In this document: positions 28,394 through 36,143 of the stretch, in pieces
How positions within the stretch are numbered: the stretch's first letter is position 1
Layout: each line of letters begins with the position of its first letter
Virus record (IMG/VR): IMGVR_UViG_3300043409_000763
Location: 1-41,699 of that record
Length of the DNA stretch: 41,699 bases
Source: a virus
Reading direction: 5' to 3' (one strand)
Position numbers and translations under genes: made by a program
The notes under the pieces: generated by a model
The model's input: only the letters and a program-made list of their open reading frames with translations
The model's database searches: none
What the model was told of the DNA's origin: nothing

Positions 28394-29220
28394 TGGACTT
28401 CACAAAGCCAGTAAAGATCTACACGTCTGCGACAGAGTACGTAGACATCAATAACCTGGCCGACATGAAGCGCGGCCCTAAACCCATTACCGGATTCAAG
28501 TTGGATCAGGCTGGGTACGAGGCGTCCCCTGTTCGCGGGTATGTGGATCAGCGCGCTCTTCGTGACGGGGTAGACTACACTGAGCCTTTCCTGGGCGCAC
28601 GCCAGGTTCAGCTTGCTGTCTCAGTGTACGGAGAAACACTAGGAGACTTCTGGGATCAGATTGACGTACTAGCAAAAGCACTATCACCAATGCCTAATGC
28701 CTGGACTGCGACCTATGGCATTAGGCCTTTGCGTTTCTATCAGCCAACAAGGTCTCAGGCGTCAGACTTCCCATACGGCATAGAGCTAGAGATTGGAGTT
28801 CGTCCTACAGGCCTTATCCAGTTTAGCGCAACTAGGGCTATGTCCGTGGGCATGGAGACCGGAGGATTCTCCCAGCGAGTGGTTGTTCCTCTGTTTGCTC
28901 CCGACCCACACAAGAGGCACGTCAACCTACGAGCGCTGCCTAGCTCAAACCGTGGCTCAGAGCCATCCTACGCCATCATTAGCGGCACAGGCACAATAGA
29001 CACGCCAGTGGCGGTTACATGGACCCACAGTGGCGGAAAGACGTCTACGATCACAATCATCCCCACCGCAACCGGGGCGTTCACGGCAGAACTAGACAGG
29101 ATGGTACTAAGTAACTGCAGGATTGACCACGTCGGTACAACCGGAGACTTCCAGGTATACCCTGGGTCATCAACTGTGTCAGGCAGCCTAACCATTAGCT
29201 TCTACGAAAGCTGGCTATGA
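28393..29220 (+). CDS. Distal-tail-like (Dit) protein
   Basis: 275 residues, start in TAATG. Shows the Dit pattern: GARQVQLAVSVYGE (first beta barrel), a helix with IDVLAKALSPMPN, then the galectin-like half ending VVVPLFAPDPHKRH, where APDP is typical, and a C-terminal beta domain. Dit forms the ring between tail tube and hub in siphophages. Here no tail tube or tape-measure gene is recognisable next to it, so the ring may sit almost directly under the neck. Overlaps the hub gene by ATGA. Confidence 0.75.
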   Translation: MDFTKPVKIYTSATEYVDINNLADMKRGPKPITGFKLDQAGYEASPVRGYVDQRALRDGVDYTEPFLGARQVQLAVSVYGETLGDFWDQIDVLAKALSPMPNAWTATYGIRPLRFYQPTRSQASDFPYGIELEIGVRPTGLIQFSATRAMSVGMETGGFSQRVVVPLFAPDPHKRHVNLRALPSSNRGSEPSYAIISGTGTIDTPVAVTWTHSGGKTSTITIIPTATGAFTAELDRMVLSNCRIDHVGTTGDFQVYPGSSTVSGSLTISFYESWL

Positions 29221-32024
29221 CAGTAGGGCTAACCAAAACTAGGATTAGGCTGTTTGATATTGGCAATAACCGTGGGCCAGGTGCCGAGGTTTCCATTGTC
29301 TACGACGCAAAGAACATCGGGTCAGAAGTACTTGCAAATGACGAGGGCAGCGCTTATTGGACTCTTCCTATTAACCACCCTGAGCTGAGCAAGTTCGTAC
29401 CTCTGAAGCGCCATTACAAGATTGAAAGACTAAACCAAGACACTGGCTCCTACGATTTGGTAGGGGCCGGTTTGCTTACCGGGGCTGATGCAAGCAAGGA
29501 TGAAGTAGTTTTTGCAGGGTCTGATTACATGGGCTTAATGAATACCCACTACACTAAGGTACTTGGGGCCGCTACTGACGCAACAAGTCCACTTGTGTAC
29601 GGGTCTGGAGGATCTGCAAGTTATACCGAAACTGGCAACTTCACCCTTGACATGGCCACTGATGGTGTTGGCAGGTCATTTACAACTATTGCAAACTCTT
29701 CTGACCTAAGTACTATTTCAGCAGACTGGAACAGCCATGACGAAGAGCAGCATATTGCTCTTGGTGTCGTTAGCTCAACTCAAGCATTAACAATCAGAGG
29801 TGGCGTTAGGTTCGACCTGACGACCAACGCCAACTGGTCTTCTAGCACAACGATTACAAAAGCAGTTCTGAGGCTTTATGGTAGCACTTACGGGCACGTG
29901 ACAAAGACTTCGTCTACAAGCAGAAACTTAAACGTGAGGCGGTTAACCACACAAAACTGGACAGTAAACACTGCCACCGGTACAGAAGGGTTCTACGCTA
30001 ACGCTACTGAGGCTGCTTGTGACTGGTCGTCCATCAACACAAATACTACCGCAACTGGTGCTGCTTCCCTTGCATTCACTGGCATTACAAACAACGCTCT
30101 ATACGAGATTGACATTACGACTATTGCGCAAGCCTGGAAGGCTGGTGACGCCAACTATGGCGTTAGACTAGTCAACTCCGCAGAGCAAACTCTAGGTCGT
30201 GGACTTGAGTTCTATGGATCTAAGTATGCTACAGCAGCAAAAAGGCCAAAGCTTTACATTGAGTATGAGACTGTATTATCTACTAGCGCGGACGTAGATC
30301 CTACCGGTTTGTTCAGGTACAAGGAGGAGTCCAAGAAGTGGCTTGAGATTACACGCATCACTGGCAGGGAGCCAGCAATCTCAAAGAACGCAGATGGTAT
30401 TGCCCTGGCAGAAAGAACCCCAGTCGGCATATACATTCTGGACAAGACTAGTACTGCTATGGCAAGCGGTAACTACTGGCCAGGTCAAACGTTCTACCCT
30501 ACGTCAACAACCTTTGATAATACCACTGGACCAACCATCGCCAATAGGTTTGTTTGCCGGTATGACGAAGGGAATGAAAAGTACATTATCTCTGGCGTTG
30601 TTAGGATTGAGCGCGCAAAGCAGCAAGGTACTGCCGGTGTAGATAATGACTTCTACGACTACCTGACTGACTCTTCCATCTTGTCTGATTACCAAATCAA
30701 AGACGTGGCCATAACAATCATAGCGTCACCAGGATCGGAAGTGTGTTCGTTCTACGTCTGGCGTTCAGCTACATCTGGGTATGGCACTCTGTCAACTAAT
30801 GCTTGGAGGTCGGTCGAGATCCCATTCTGGGTAGAACTTTACAAGACAGGATACACTAGTGCAAGCGTACCAGATCTCTCACCGCCATCCGCACCTACAT
30901 CTGATAGCAGCATAGACCACACAGCATCTAGCGTGGTTGTTGGCGGTATGACTAGGTACTCTATCCCAGGCTCGGCACAGTATACATTGCCGATCCTAAC
31001 TGACGGGCAAACTTATGAGTTCTCTGCCATTGCAACAGCCACCATCTACAGCGCGGAAGATCATAAACTAAAGAGTGGGTCAGCATCTCCGTTCAACCAG
31101 GACAAGTCACCACTATCCCTTAGGTCAGAGACTCTTGAAGGTATCTTTTCTAGGCATCTCACCACTGCTAACGAAGGTGCATTTGACATGCCGGCACTCG
31201 ACGATGGTACTGAAGTTGGTCGAATGAACTGGGCGACTATTGAAAATGTAACCAGCTGGCCTACCAATAAGATACGATACTTTACTACTGGCGAAAACAT
31301 CACCGACTTCCTTCGGAACATGGGCGACAAGCAGATGGCGGAGAACGATAAAGTTCCTTCTGGTACGCAAGAGCTAAGCATTGATCTACCAAAGAGAACT
31401 GTATTTAACTTTGTTGGTATTAGACGATCTAATGGATCTGCAGCTGACGGCAGCAAGTTGTTTGTCAACCCAGCGATGGGCGACGTGGCAACACTTACCT
31501 TAGAGTATCCTGGAATCATTGGTGATTTTAGATACAATACCGATGGCCGCCAGATTAAGAATCAAGTAAGAATCATTAGCTCAACTCCATTCATTTCCGG
31601 AACATATACTGCCATGACAGGAGTTCGACTGCAGGGGTCAAACGCTAAGAACGAGGAGTCCCAACGTGAGTTTGGCCTTGCCCCAAGCCTAACTGCGCAG
31701 ACAGGGTTCATTGACACCAACGACGCGGACAAGGGGGCTGTTAGGTACCTTGAGCAGCACAGTGACTTTGATGTGGCTGGGACCTTGCAAATCACTCTTG
31801 AGCGTGATAGACTCAATCCGTTCAAGGATTTCTTTCTAGGAGATGCTGTTAGAGTCTATATTAGACGGGATAATATAAATGTTAATAACAGCAGTTCTAG
31901 TAATATATTAGCTGGTATTTATATAGTATCCGGTGTAACTTTTAAATCACCAGCAGACGGAGCTGAGGAGGTAGTAATCCAGCTCCTGAACGGCCGATAC
32001 TTCGCCGCCATGAAACAAGGTTAG
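29217..32024 (+). CDS. Tail hub / tail-associated (Tal-like) protein with inserted DNRLRE-type domain
   Basis: 935 residues. Residues 1-115 (AYWTLPINHPELSKF, HYKIERLNQDTGSYDLVG, FAGSDYMGLMNTHY) match the start of Gp37-like/Tal hub proteins, as does the end (FFLGDAVRVYIRRD, then AGIYIVSGVTFKSP). Between them, residues about 170-352 look like a DNRLRE/CBM96-type beta domain (TTQNWTVNTATGTEG, YEIDITTIAQAWKAGDANYG), followed by another carbohydrate-binding-like beta stretch to about residue 560. The gene thus seems to be a hub whose halves are split by receptor- or wall-binding modules. It would sit at the tail tip. Codon use turns AT-rich near the end (31860-31930), unlike the rest. Confidence 0.75.
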   Translation: MTVGLTKTRIRLFDIGNNRGPGAEVSIVYDAKNIGSEVLANDEGSAYWTLPINHPELSKFVPLKRHYKIERLNQDTGSYDLVGAGLLTGADASKDEVVFAGSDYMGLMNTHYTKVLGAATDATSPLVYGSGGSASYTETGNFTLDMATDGVGRSFTTIANSSDLSTISADWNSHDEEQHIALGVVSSTQALTIRGGVRFDLTTNANWSSSTTITKAVLRLYGSTYGHVTKTSSTSRNLNVRRLTTQNWTVNTATGTEGFYANATEAACDWSSINTNTTATGAASLAFTGITNNALYEIDITTIAQAWKAGDANYGVRLVNSAEQTLGRGLEFYGSKYATAAKRPKLYIEYETVLSTSADVDPTGLFRYKEESKKWLEITRITGREPAISKNADGIALAERTPVGIYILDKTSTAMASGNYWPGQTFYPTSTTFDNTTGPTIANRFVCRYDEGNEKYIISGVVRIERAKQQGTAGVDNDFYDYLTDSSILSDYQIKDVAITIIASPGSEVCSFYVWRSATSGYGTLSTNAWRSVEIPFWVELYKTGYTSASVPDLSPPSAPTSDSSIDHTASSVVVGGMTRYSIPGSAQYTLPILTDGQTYEFSAIATATIYSAEDHKLKSGSASPFNQDKSPLSLRSETLEGIFSRHLTTANEGAFDMPALDDGTEVGRMNWATIENVTSWPTNKIRYFTTGENITDFLRNMGDKQMAENDKVPSGTQELSIDLPKRTVFNFVGIRRSNGSAADGSKLFVNPAMGDVATLTLEYPGIIGDFRYNTDGRQIKNQVRIISSTPFISGTYTAMTGVRLQGSNAKNEESQREFGLAPSLTAQTGFIDTNDADKGAVRYLEQHSDFDVAGTLQITLERDRLNPFKDFFLGDAVRVYIRRDNINVNNSSSSNILAGIYIVSGVTFKSPADGAEEVVIQLLNGRYFAAMKQG

Positions 32025-32027
32025 GCA

Positions 32028-32078
32028 TTGACCTTAGCCTAACAGGTGGTAGGGTTAGGGGTAGCAGGGATTTCCTGC
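32028..32078 (+). promoter_or_regulatory. Intergenic hairpins and weak promoter between late and replication genes
   Basis: In the 73-base gap there are two hairpins, CCTAAC/GTTAGG (32038-32043 with 32054-32059) and GCAGG/CCTGC (32064-32068 with 32074-32078), but no T run. TTGACC at 32028 with TAGGGT 16 bases later is a poor promoter candidate. A new transcription start for the replication genes would be expected about here. Confidence 0.3.
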
Positions 32079-32097
32079 GTACGAATGGAGGCAAATA

Positions 32098-32829
32098 GTG
32101 GGAACAGATGGAATGATTGACCGCATCGGGGACCTTAAGAAGAAGAAGCTTTCCTACTCAAAGATCGCTGAGAAAGTTGGTCTGACAAAAGACCAAGTAC
32201 AGAAGTTGGACAAGCGCTATTCGGACAAGGACTACGACGCATCTAAGGATGTAAAGGTAATCGAGTCTACCCCTAAGGGTGACTACGCTGGGTTCCGGAT
32301 GGCATTCTATGACCTGGAGACCACGTACTCATCGTGGACTACGATCTTCTGCATGAGCGTTGCAGACGAGCATGGTAACGTTAAGACCCTGTCACTAGAG
32401 ACACACAAGGGTAAGACGTGGATGGACGACAGCAAACTTGTTAAGGCTATTGCTGACGAGCTTGCACAGTACGACATCCTTGTTGGTTGGAACTCAAAGA
32501 TGTTTGACCTTCCAATCATCAACGCACGTCTGCTTGAGACGGGCCAGCGCCCTATCGGGACGCAGATGCACATTGACTTGATGTGGTATGCGACAGGACG
32601 GCACATGCGCGCAGGGCGCAGAAGCTTGGAGAACATCTCTAAGTATTTCCGTACTAACAATAGCAAGACGCCGCTTGACGTGCGCCTGTGGCAGGAGGCC
32701 GAGCGACGACACACCAAGGAGGGCAAGCAGGCTTTCCGCACAATCGTAGAACACTGCGAAGCTGACGTGCTTGTCTTGCGTGACGTGTTCGCCAAGATGA
32801 AGCCACTACTCAGCAGCATCCACCGATAA
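32098..32829 (+). CDS. DEDD-type 3'-5' exonuclease with N-terminal helix-turn-helix
   Basis: 243 residues from a GTG start with GGAGG eight bases upstream. Residues about 6-41 form an HTH (LSYSKIAEKVGLTKDQVQKL). Residues 65-238 are an RNase H-fold exonuclease of the DnaQ/PolB-proofreading class: FYDLETT (Asp72, Glu74), GWNSKMFDLPII (Asp137) and HCEADVLVLRDVF (Asp223). The fourth-motif Tyr or His is His219, spaced as in the DEDDy type. It probably trims 3' ends during replication or recombination. With no polymerase gene present, it may partner host polymerase or the ERF/nuclease genes. The added HTH suggests DNA site recognition. Confidence 0.8.
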   Translation: MGTDGMIDRIGDLKKKKLSYSKIAEKVGLTKDQVQKLDKRYSDKDYDASKDVKVIESTPKGDYAGFRMAFYDLETTYSSWTTIFCMSVADEHGNVKTLSLETHKGKTWMDDSKLVKAIADELAQYDILVGWNSKMFDLPIINARLLETGQRPIGTQMHIDLMWYATGRHMRAGRRSLENISKYFRTNNSKTPLDVRLWQEAERRHTKEGKQAFRTIVEHCEADVLVLRDVFAKMKPLLSSIHR

Positions 32830-33185
32830 TGGTAGACGGGGACAATGCTGCCAAGGTAAACATCTGTGTTGACTTTGACGACACTATCTCTGTCCGAGCA
32901 TTCGGCGCAGTGTTTCCAGCCGAGGGTGTCGTAGAGGCATTCCAAAGGCTGAGAGCAAGCGGATACAAAGTTATCGTCCATTCCGCTAGGGCATGGGAAG
33001 AGTTCCCAGATAGAGCCAACCGGATAGATGAGATGAGGAACCTTCTCGACGAGTGGGGCGTTCCCTACAACGAGATATGGGTTGGAGCTGGTAAGCCAGT
33101 AGCCAAGGCATACGTTGACGATAAGGCTGTTAGGTTTGACAATAACTGGGAAGCTATTGTAGACTCTATCCTCAACCTAGAATAG
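32829..33185 (+). CDS. HAD-superfamily phosphatase
   Basis: 118 residues, start in TAATG. Motif I DFDDT (15-19) with the nucleophile Asp15 and acid Asp17, motif II VIVHSAR (around 48-54), motif III Lys in AGKPVAKAYVDDKA (about 86-99) and metal-binding Asp pair YVDD. The short cap-less form is common in phages, often acting on nucleotides or on DNA/RNA 3' phosphates. Its place between an exonuclease and a Cas4-like nuclease favours nucleic-acid end processing or nucleotide recycling. The substrate is inferred. Confidence 0.85.
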   Translation: MVDGDNAAKVNICVDFDDTISVRAFGAVFPAEGVVEAFQRLRASGYKVIVHSARAWEEFPDRANRIDEMRNLLDEWGVPYNEIWVGAGKPVAKAYVDDKAVRFDNNWEAIVDSILNLE

Positions 33186-33190
33186 GTGAC

Positions 33191-33220
33191 ACCCCGGCAG
33201 GGCGCCCCTCCTGCCGGGGT
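33191..33220. other. Perfect 11-base hairpin after the HAD gene
   Basis: ACCCCGGCAGG (33191-33201), loop of eight, CCTGCCGGGGT (33210-33220). Very stable, but followed by CTACAGCGGGGG, not by T residues, so it is a poor rho-independent terminator. It may protect the upstream mRNA or slow transcription. Confidence 0.65.
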
Positions 33221-33244
33221 CTACAGCGGGGGCATGAGGGGGCT

Positions 33245-33922
33245 ATGAAGAAACTCGTAGGGGATCTTTACCAGCATGAGTTGGCAAAGGCACGAAAGGA
33301 CAGGCCAGGTAAGGCCAAGTGGCGTGGGTCGCTACTAGGTGGGTGTATGCGCCAGCAGGTGTACTACGCCAACAACGAGCCAGTCAGCAACCCAAGATCA
33401 GAGGACGTACTGCGCATTTTTGAGCGCGGTAATATCATCGGTACCTCACTCAACGACAGGCTTAAGAACTCCGAGTTCCTTAAGTCATACGAGGATGAGG
33501 TGCCTCTTGCAATCCCAGAGCTTGACTTTGCTGGGAATGCAGATGCTGTCGTCACATGGATGGACGACACAAAGGAAGTCTGGGAGTATAAGTCCGTCAA
33601 GGCATTTGCCTGGAAGTATATTCCCAAGCCTGAGCACCAAGTGCAAGCAGCAATCTACGCAGAGGCTATAAGCCGTATGCGTGGCGAGCGGCACGGTGCC
33701 AGGCTTGTTTACGTTCGCGCAGATGACCTTGCCACAAGCGAGTTCATCGTCGAGGACGAGTGGCGGGAAAAGGCACTTTCCATTTTGGCATTGCTAAATG
33801 GAGAGTACCGTGATACACTTCCTCCTGCGCTCCCAGAGGAAGAGTTTAGGTCCGAGAAAACGGGGGAGTGGAAGTTTCCGTGTGGTCACTGTGAGTACCT
33901 CACAAAGTGCAGGGGTGAATGA
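33245..33922 (+). CDS. Cas4/RecB-like PD-(D/E)XK nuclease with Fe-S cysteines
   Basis: 225 residues from ATG 33245. Cys34 in LLGGCMRQQVYY, Asp100 in GNADAVV, Glu114 and Lys116 in WEYKS, Gln132 in EHQVQAAIYAEA, and a C-terminal Cys trio (C213, C216, C222 in CGHCEYLTKC). One N-terminal and three C-terminal cysteines round a RecB core is the mark of the iron-sulphur Cas4/AddB-type exonuclease fold. It should resect DNA ends to single strands. The annealing protein ERF begins inside its stop codon, so the pair forms a recombination module like lambda Exo/Beta. Confidence 0.85.
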   Translation: MKKLVGDLYQHELAKARKDRPGKAKWRGSLLGGCMRQQVYYANNEPVSNPRSEDVLRIFERGNIIGTSLNDRLKNSEFLKSYEDEVPLAIPELDFAGNADAVVTWMDDTKEVWEYKSVKAFAWKYIPKPEHQVQAAIYAEAISRMRGERHGARLVYVRADDLATSEFIVEDEWREKALSILALLNGEYRDTLPPALPEEEFRSEKTGEWKFPCGHCEYLTKCRGE

Positions 33923-34440
33923 TGAGCGATAAGAAGCTCGCAGCCAAACTGGCCGATATCATGGGAGAGATCGGTCGCATTGCTAAGGGCGGTACTAACT
34001 CCGCCCAAGGGTACAAGTACGTCATGGCATCGCAGGTTGCTGATGCTGTGCGAGAGAAGCTGGCGGCGCACAACGTCATCATGCTTCCGGTTGGGGCCGA
34101 CGTTGTGGAAAGCACTCGTACTCCAAGCGAGAAGCAGTCGTTGCTAACCATCCGCTTCACGTGGCGCTTCATTGACGGTGACAGCGGCGAGACCTTGGAC
34201 TTCCAGTCCATTGGTACTGGCGCTGACTCAGGAGATAAGGCAGCGTACAAGGCAACCACAGGAGCTATCAAGTACGCACTGTTGACTGCGTTCCTCATCC
34301 CAACAGGTGATGACCCAGAGAACGACAGTGCTGTAGCGGCTGCCGCCAAGGAAATCTTTGGCGACACAGTAAAGCCTTTGGATAAGACCGCGAAGGCTCC
34401 AAAGAAGGCAACCGGTGAGTGGGAAGGAGTGGAGTTCTAA
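33919..34440 (+). CDS. erf: ERF-family single-strand annealing protein
   Basis: 173 residues; ATGATG start overlapping the nuclease stop. The ERF signature is clear: N-terminal IGRIAKGGTNSAQGYKYVMA, then GTGADSGDKAAYKATTGA and the following KYALLTAFLIPTGDDPEND. The C-terminal 35 residues are Lys/Ala-rich and flexible. ERF proteins form rings on single-stranded DNA and anneal complementary strands, which allows phage recombination and circularisation without RecA. Confidence 0.9.
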   Translation: MMSDKKLAAKLADIMGEIGRIAKGGTNSAQGYKYVMASQVADAVREKLAAHNVIMLPVGADVVESTRTPSEKQSLLTIRFTWRFIDGDSGETLDFQSIGTGADSGDKAAYKATTGAIKYALLTAFLIPTGDDPENDSAVAAAAKEIFGDTVKPLDKTAKAPKKATGEWEGVEF

Positions 34441-34835
34441 TGTCATTTGACCGAGTAGATCTTTGGCTGACTGACAAGGTTAGCCCTATCAAGGAGAAGA
34501 CCAAGGCAGGCAAGGATGTCTGGAAGTTCTTTGGCAGCATGCAAGCGTATGCGTATGACTACTGGGCGGGTACGCCTAAGGATCAGCGCAGCGGTGCAGC
34601 ACCAGAGCGCTACGAGCGAGTGACCCTATACGTCATGGACGAGAACACGGCTAGCCATGTTCAGAAGATCTATGATAAGGTTGTCAACGCCGAGGTCAAT
34701 GACCCTCGACAGCACATCCATATCATTGGTGCGCTGTCTGAGCAGACAAGCAAGGATGGCAACAAGAAGGGTTATATCCTTCTTGTTAACGAGGCCAGTC
34801 CTCTAATCTGGGGTCCATTGCGTGCAAGGTCCTAA
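34440..34835 (+). CDS. Hypothetical protein following ERF, possibly ssDNA-binding
   Basis: 131 residues from ATG 34440, which overlaps the ERF stop (TAATG); an in-frame ATG at 34419 is less likely. Mixed beta pattern: VDLWLTDKVSPIKEKTKAG, YERVTLYVMDENTA, RQHIHIIGALSEQ and KKGYILLVNEASPLIWG. An OB-like barrel is possible from these strands and from the place next to ERF, where phages often keep a single-strand-binding protein. No signature motif is seen. Function unproven. Confidence 0.65.
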   Translation: MSFDRVDLWLTDKVSPIKEKTKAGKDVWKFFGSMQAYAYDYWAGTPKDQRSGAAPERYERVTLYVMDENTASHVQKIYDKVVNAEVNDPRQHIHIIGALSEQTSKDGNKKGYILLVNEASPLIWGPLRARS

Positions 34836-35223
34836 GTTCGTAGACAAGCGCGACGAACTGCCTGTCCTGATCGATGGCTGCGATTACGCAGTCATCGGTT
34901 GGGGCGAGCAGATCACCGACGCTGGTGAGATTAGGATCGTTGCGATATATAGTCAATCTCTGATCCTTCAGACCGAAGTATCTAAGTCTATGGATTTTAT
35001 CCAAGGACACAATGGTTCGGCGTCACCGTCAGACTTTGAGGCAGCTATGACTGCAGCTAACGAGGCGTTTGACAAGTTGACTAGAGAGTTTGTCGGGCCT
35101 GGTATGCCAGTGTTCAGGCTTGATTGGGAGGGTTTTGAAGATGAATCTGGACGAGAGGATGGATCAGAAACTGATGGGAGCAATGAAGGATCTAGCGATT
35201 CAAGGTCGGAGGAACCGTTCTAG
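34822..35223 (+). CDS. Hypothetical protein with long acidic tail ending in PF
   Basis: 133 residues from a GTG start, overlapping the previous gene by 14 bases. Residues 1-95 are mixed and unrecognised (DGCDYAVIGWGEQITD). The last 30 residues are strongly acidic and Ser/Gly-rich, ending SEEPF, which resembles the acidic C-terminal tip of bacterial SSB proteins that recruits partner enzymes. This tail is encoded entirely within the overlap with the next gene (35141-35223), in another frame. It could be the phage SSB, or its tail could mimic one. An OB fold is not obvious. Confidence 0.6.
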   Translation: MQGPKFVDKRDELPVLIDGCDYAVIGWGEQITDAGEIRIVAIYSQSLILQTEVSKSMDFIQGHNGSASPSDFEAAMTAANEAFDKLTREFVGPGMPVFRLDWEGFEDESGREDGSETDGSNEGSSDSRSEEPF

Positions 35224-35527
35224 GGGGAACGCCTTTGAGCGAGAGGTAGCCAAGAAGCACGGAGGTAGGCGCACCGGTATGTACGGTGGGCCAGACGACG
35301 TGACAGTTGACGATCTCTACAAGATTCAGACCAAGGTTGGCTTGATGTTCAGCGAAAAGTATTGGCGCTGGCTCAAGGCAATGACTGTAAACGCTGACCA
35401 GATTGCCTATCTGGTCATCGGGGATGCACCTGGGCCGGGAACACCACGCCGAACTGTGGTGATCATGGACGAGTCCGATTGGCTCGTGATTAAGGAGAAG
35501 CTGCATGGCAGTACCGAAGGCAAGTAA
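35141..35527 (+). CDS. Holliday-junction-resolvase-like PD-(D/E)XK nuclease
   Basis: 128 residues from ATG 35141 with GGGAGG upstream; an in-frame start at 35090 is less likely. RRNRSRGNAFEREVAKKHGG, then GMYGGPDDVTVD and YKIQTKVGL show the archaeal-Hjc-like order: Glu33/35, Asp52/53 and Q63-x-K65, with Gln replacing the usual Glu. A lone domain of about 125 residues in a recombination operon suggests junction or branch cleavage before packaging. The Gln substitution occurs in some active relatives but is worth noting. Overlaps the previous gene by 83 bases. Confidence 0.75.
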   Translation: MNLDERMDQKLMGAMKDLAIQGRRNRSRGNAFEREVAKKHGGRRTGMYGGPDDVTVDDLYKIQTKVGLMFSEKYWRWLKAMTVNADQIAYLVIGDAPGPGTPRRTVVIMDESDWLVIKEKLHGSTEGK

Positions 35528-35729
35528 GAAGGGTAAAAGCGTGGCTATGTCCACAGCTCAGTGGTCCCGCGCATTCAATGTGGCGCTCGCAACATTTCTG
35601 GTTGAGTACTCAAACCTCAAGCCAGATGGTGACGATAAGCCCATCAATGTACCTATCGACAACATCGTAGCTCTTTCTGCTGGTGTTGCGTTGAAGATTG
35701 TGGAGATCTCTGATGGCGACGACGCCTAA
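35505..35729 (+). CDS. Small hypothetical protein carrying the 32-base repeat
   Basis: 74 residues; ATG 35505 with AAGGAG upstream inside the resolvase-like gene. Basic start (PKASKKGKS), then a helical part (STAQWSRAFNVALATFLVE) and acidic end (EISDGDDA). The repeat copy B at 35546-35577 encodes residues about 15-25 in a frame different from copy A. No family known. Confidence 0.6.
   Translation: MAVPKASKKGKSVAMSTAQWSRAFNVALATFLVEYSNLKPDGDDKPINVPIDNIVALSAGVALKIVEISDGDDA
35546..35577 (+). repeat. Copy B of a perfect 32-base long-distance repeat
   Basis: Identical to 10038-10069, 25,508 bases away, in direct orientation. Here it is read as MSTAQWSRAF. It contains the short inverted match CCAC/GTGG (35551-35564). 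Confidence 0.95.
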
Positions 35730-35928
35730 TGAATCGCAGCAGGAAGACAACGGGTTCCGGTCTCGTGTGGTATCTGCAGTACGTACAGTATCGCAGCACC
35801 CGCGCACTAGGGACACTGCAGTTCCTGCTGTCGGAGTATTTGGAATCCTGGCTGGGGTCACGTCCAACGTGGCCTTGGCGATAGGCGCAGCATTGCTAAC
35901 ATTCGCGCTGCTGGATAAGCGGCGATGA
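35713..35928 (+). CDS. Small membrane protein
   Basis: 71 residues from ATG 35713, with GGAG upstream, chosen over a TTG at 35698. A charged N-terminus of about 40 residues, then a hydrophobic region (AVPAVGVFGILAGVTSNVAL continuing to ALLTFALL) that may cross the membrane once or twice, and a basic end LDKRR. An inner-membrane location is likely. Partner unknown; the place among replication genes does not tell. Confidence 0.65.
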   Translation: MATTPNESQQEDNGFRSRVVSAVRTVSQHPRTRDTAVPAVGVFGILAGVTSNVALAIGAALLTFALLDKRR

Positions 35929-36143
35929 AACTAGGACTGGCATGCCCTAACTGCGACAGGTACAACGTACGCCCTATGCGTGCGCCAGAGTACGTGTTTG
36001 ATCAGGGCATGTCGGTCCGGCTATTCATGTGTCAAGACTGCCGACGCATGTTTATGGTTAGATTTCAGGTAGTCACAGACAGTGTAGCATTAGAGTTGGA
36101 GGAACTTATTTATGGTTCAGGGGAACAATCGCGTGCCGAGTGA
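35925..36143 (+). CDS. Small zinc-ribbon protein
   Basis: 72 residues, ATGA coupling. Two CxxC knuckles (CPNC at residues 7-10 and CQDC at about 36-39) with 25 residues between make a single zinc ribbon, followed by beta strands (RMFMVRFQVV). Small ribbons like this often bind nucleic acid or RNA polymerase. The target is unknown. Confidence 0.75.
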   Translation: MKLGLACPNCDRYNVRPMRAPEYVFDQGMSVRLFMCQDCRRMFMVRFQVVTDSVALELEELIYGSGEQSRAE

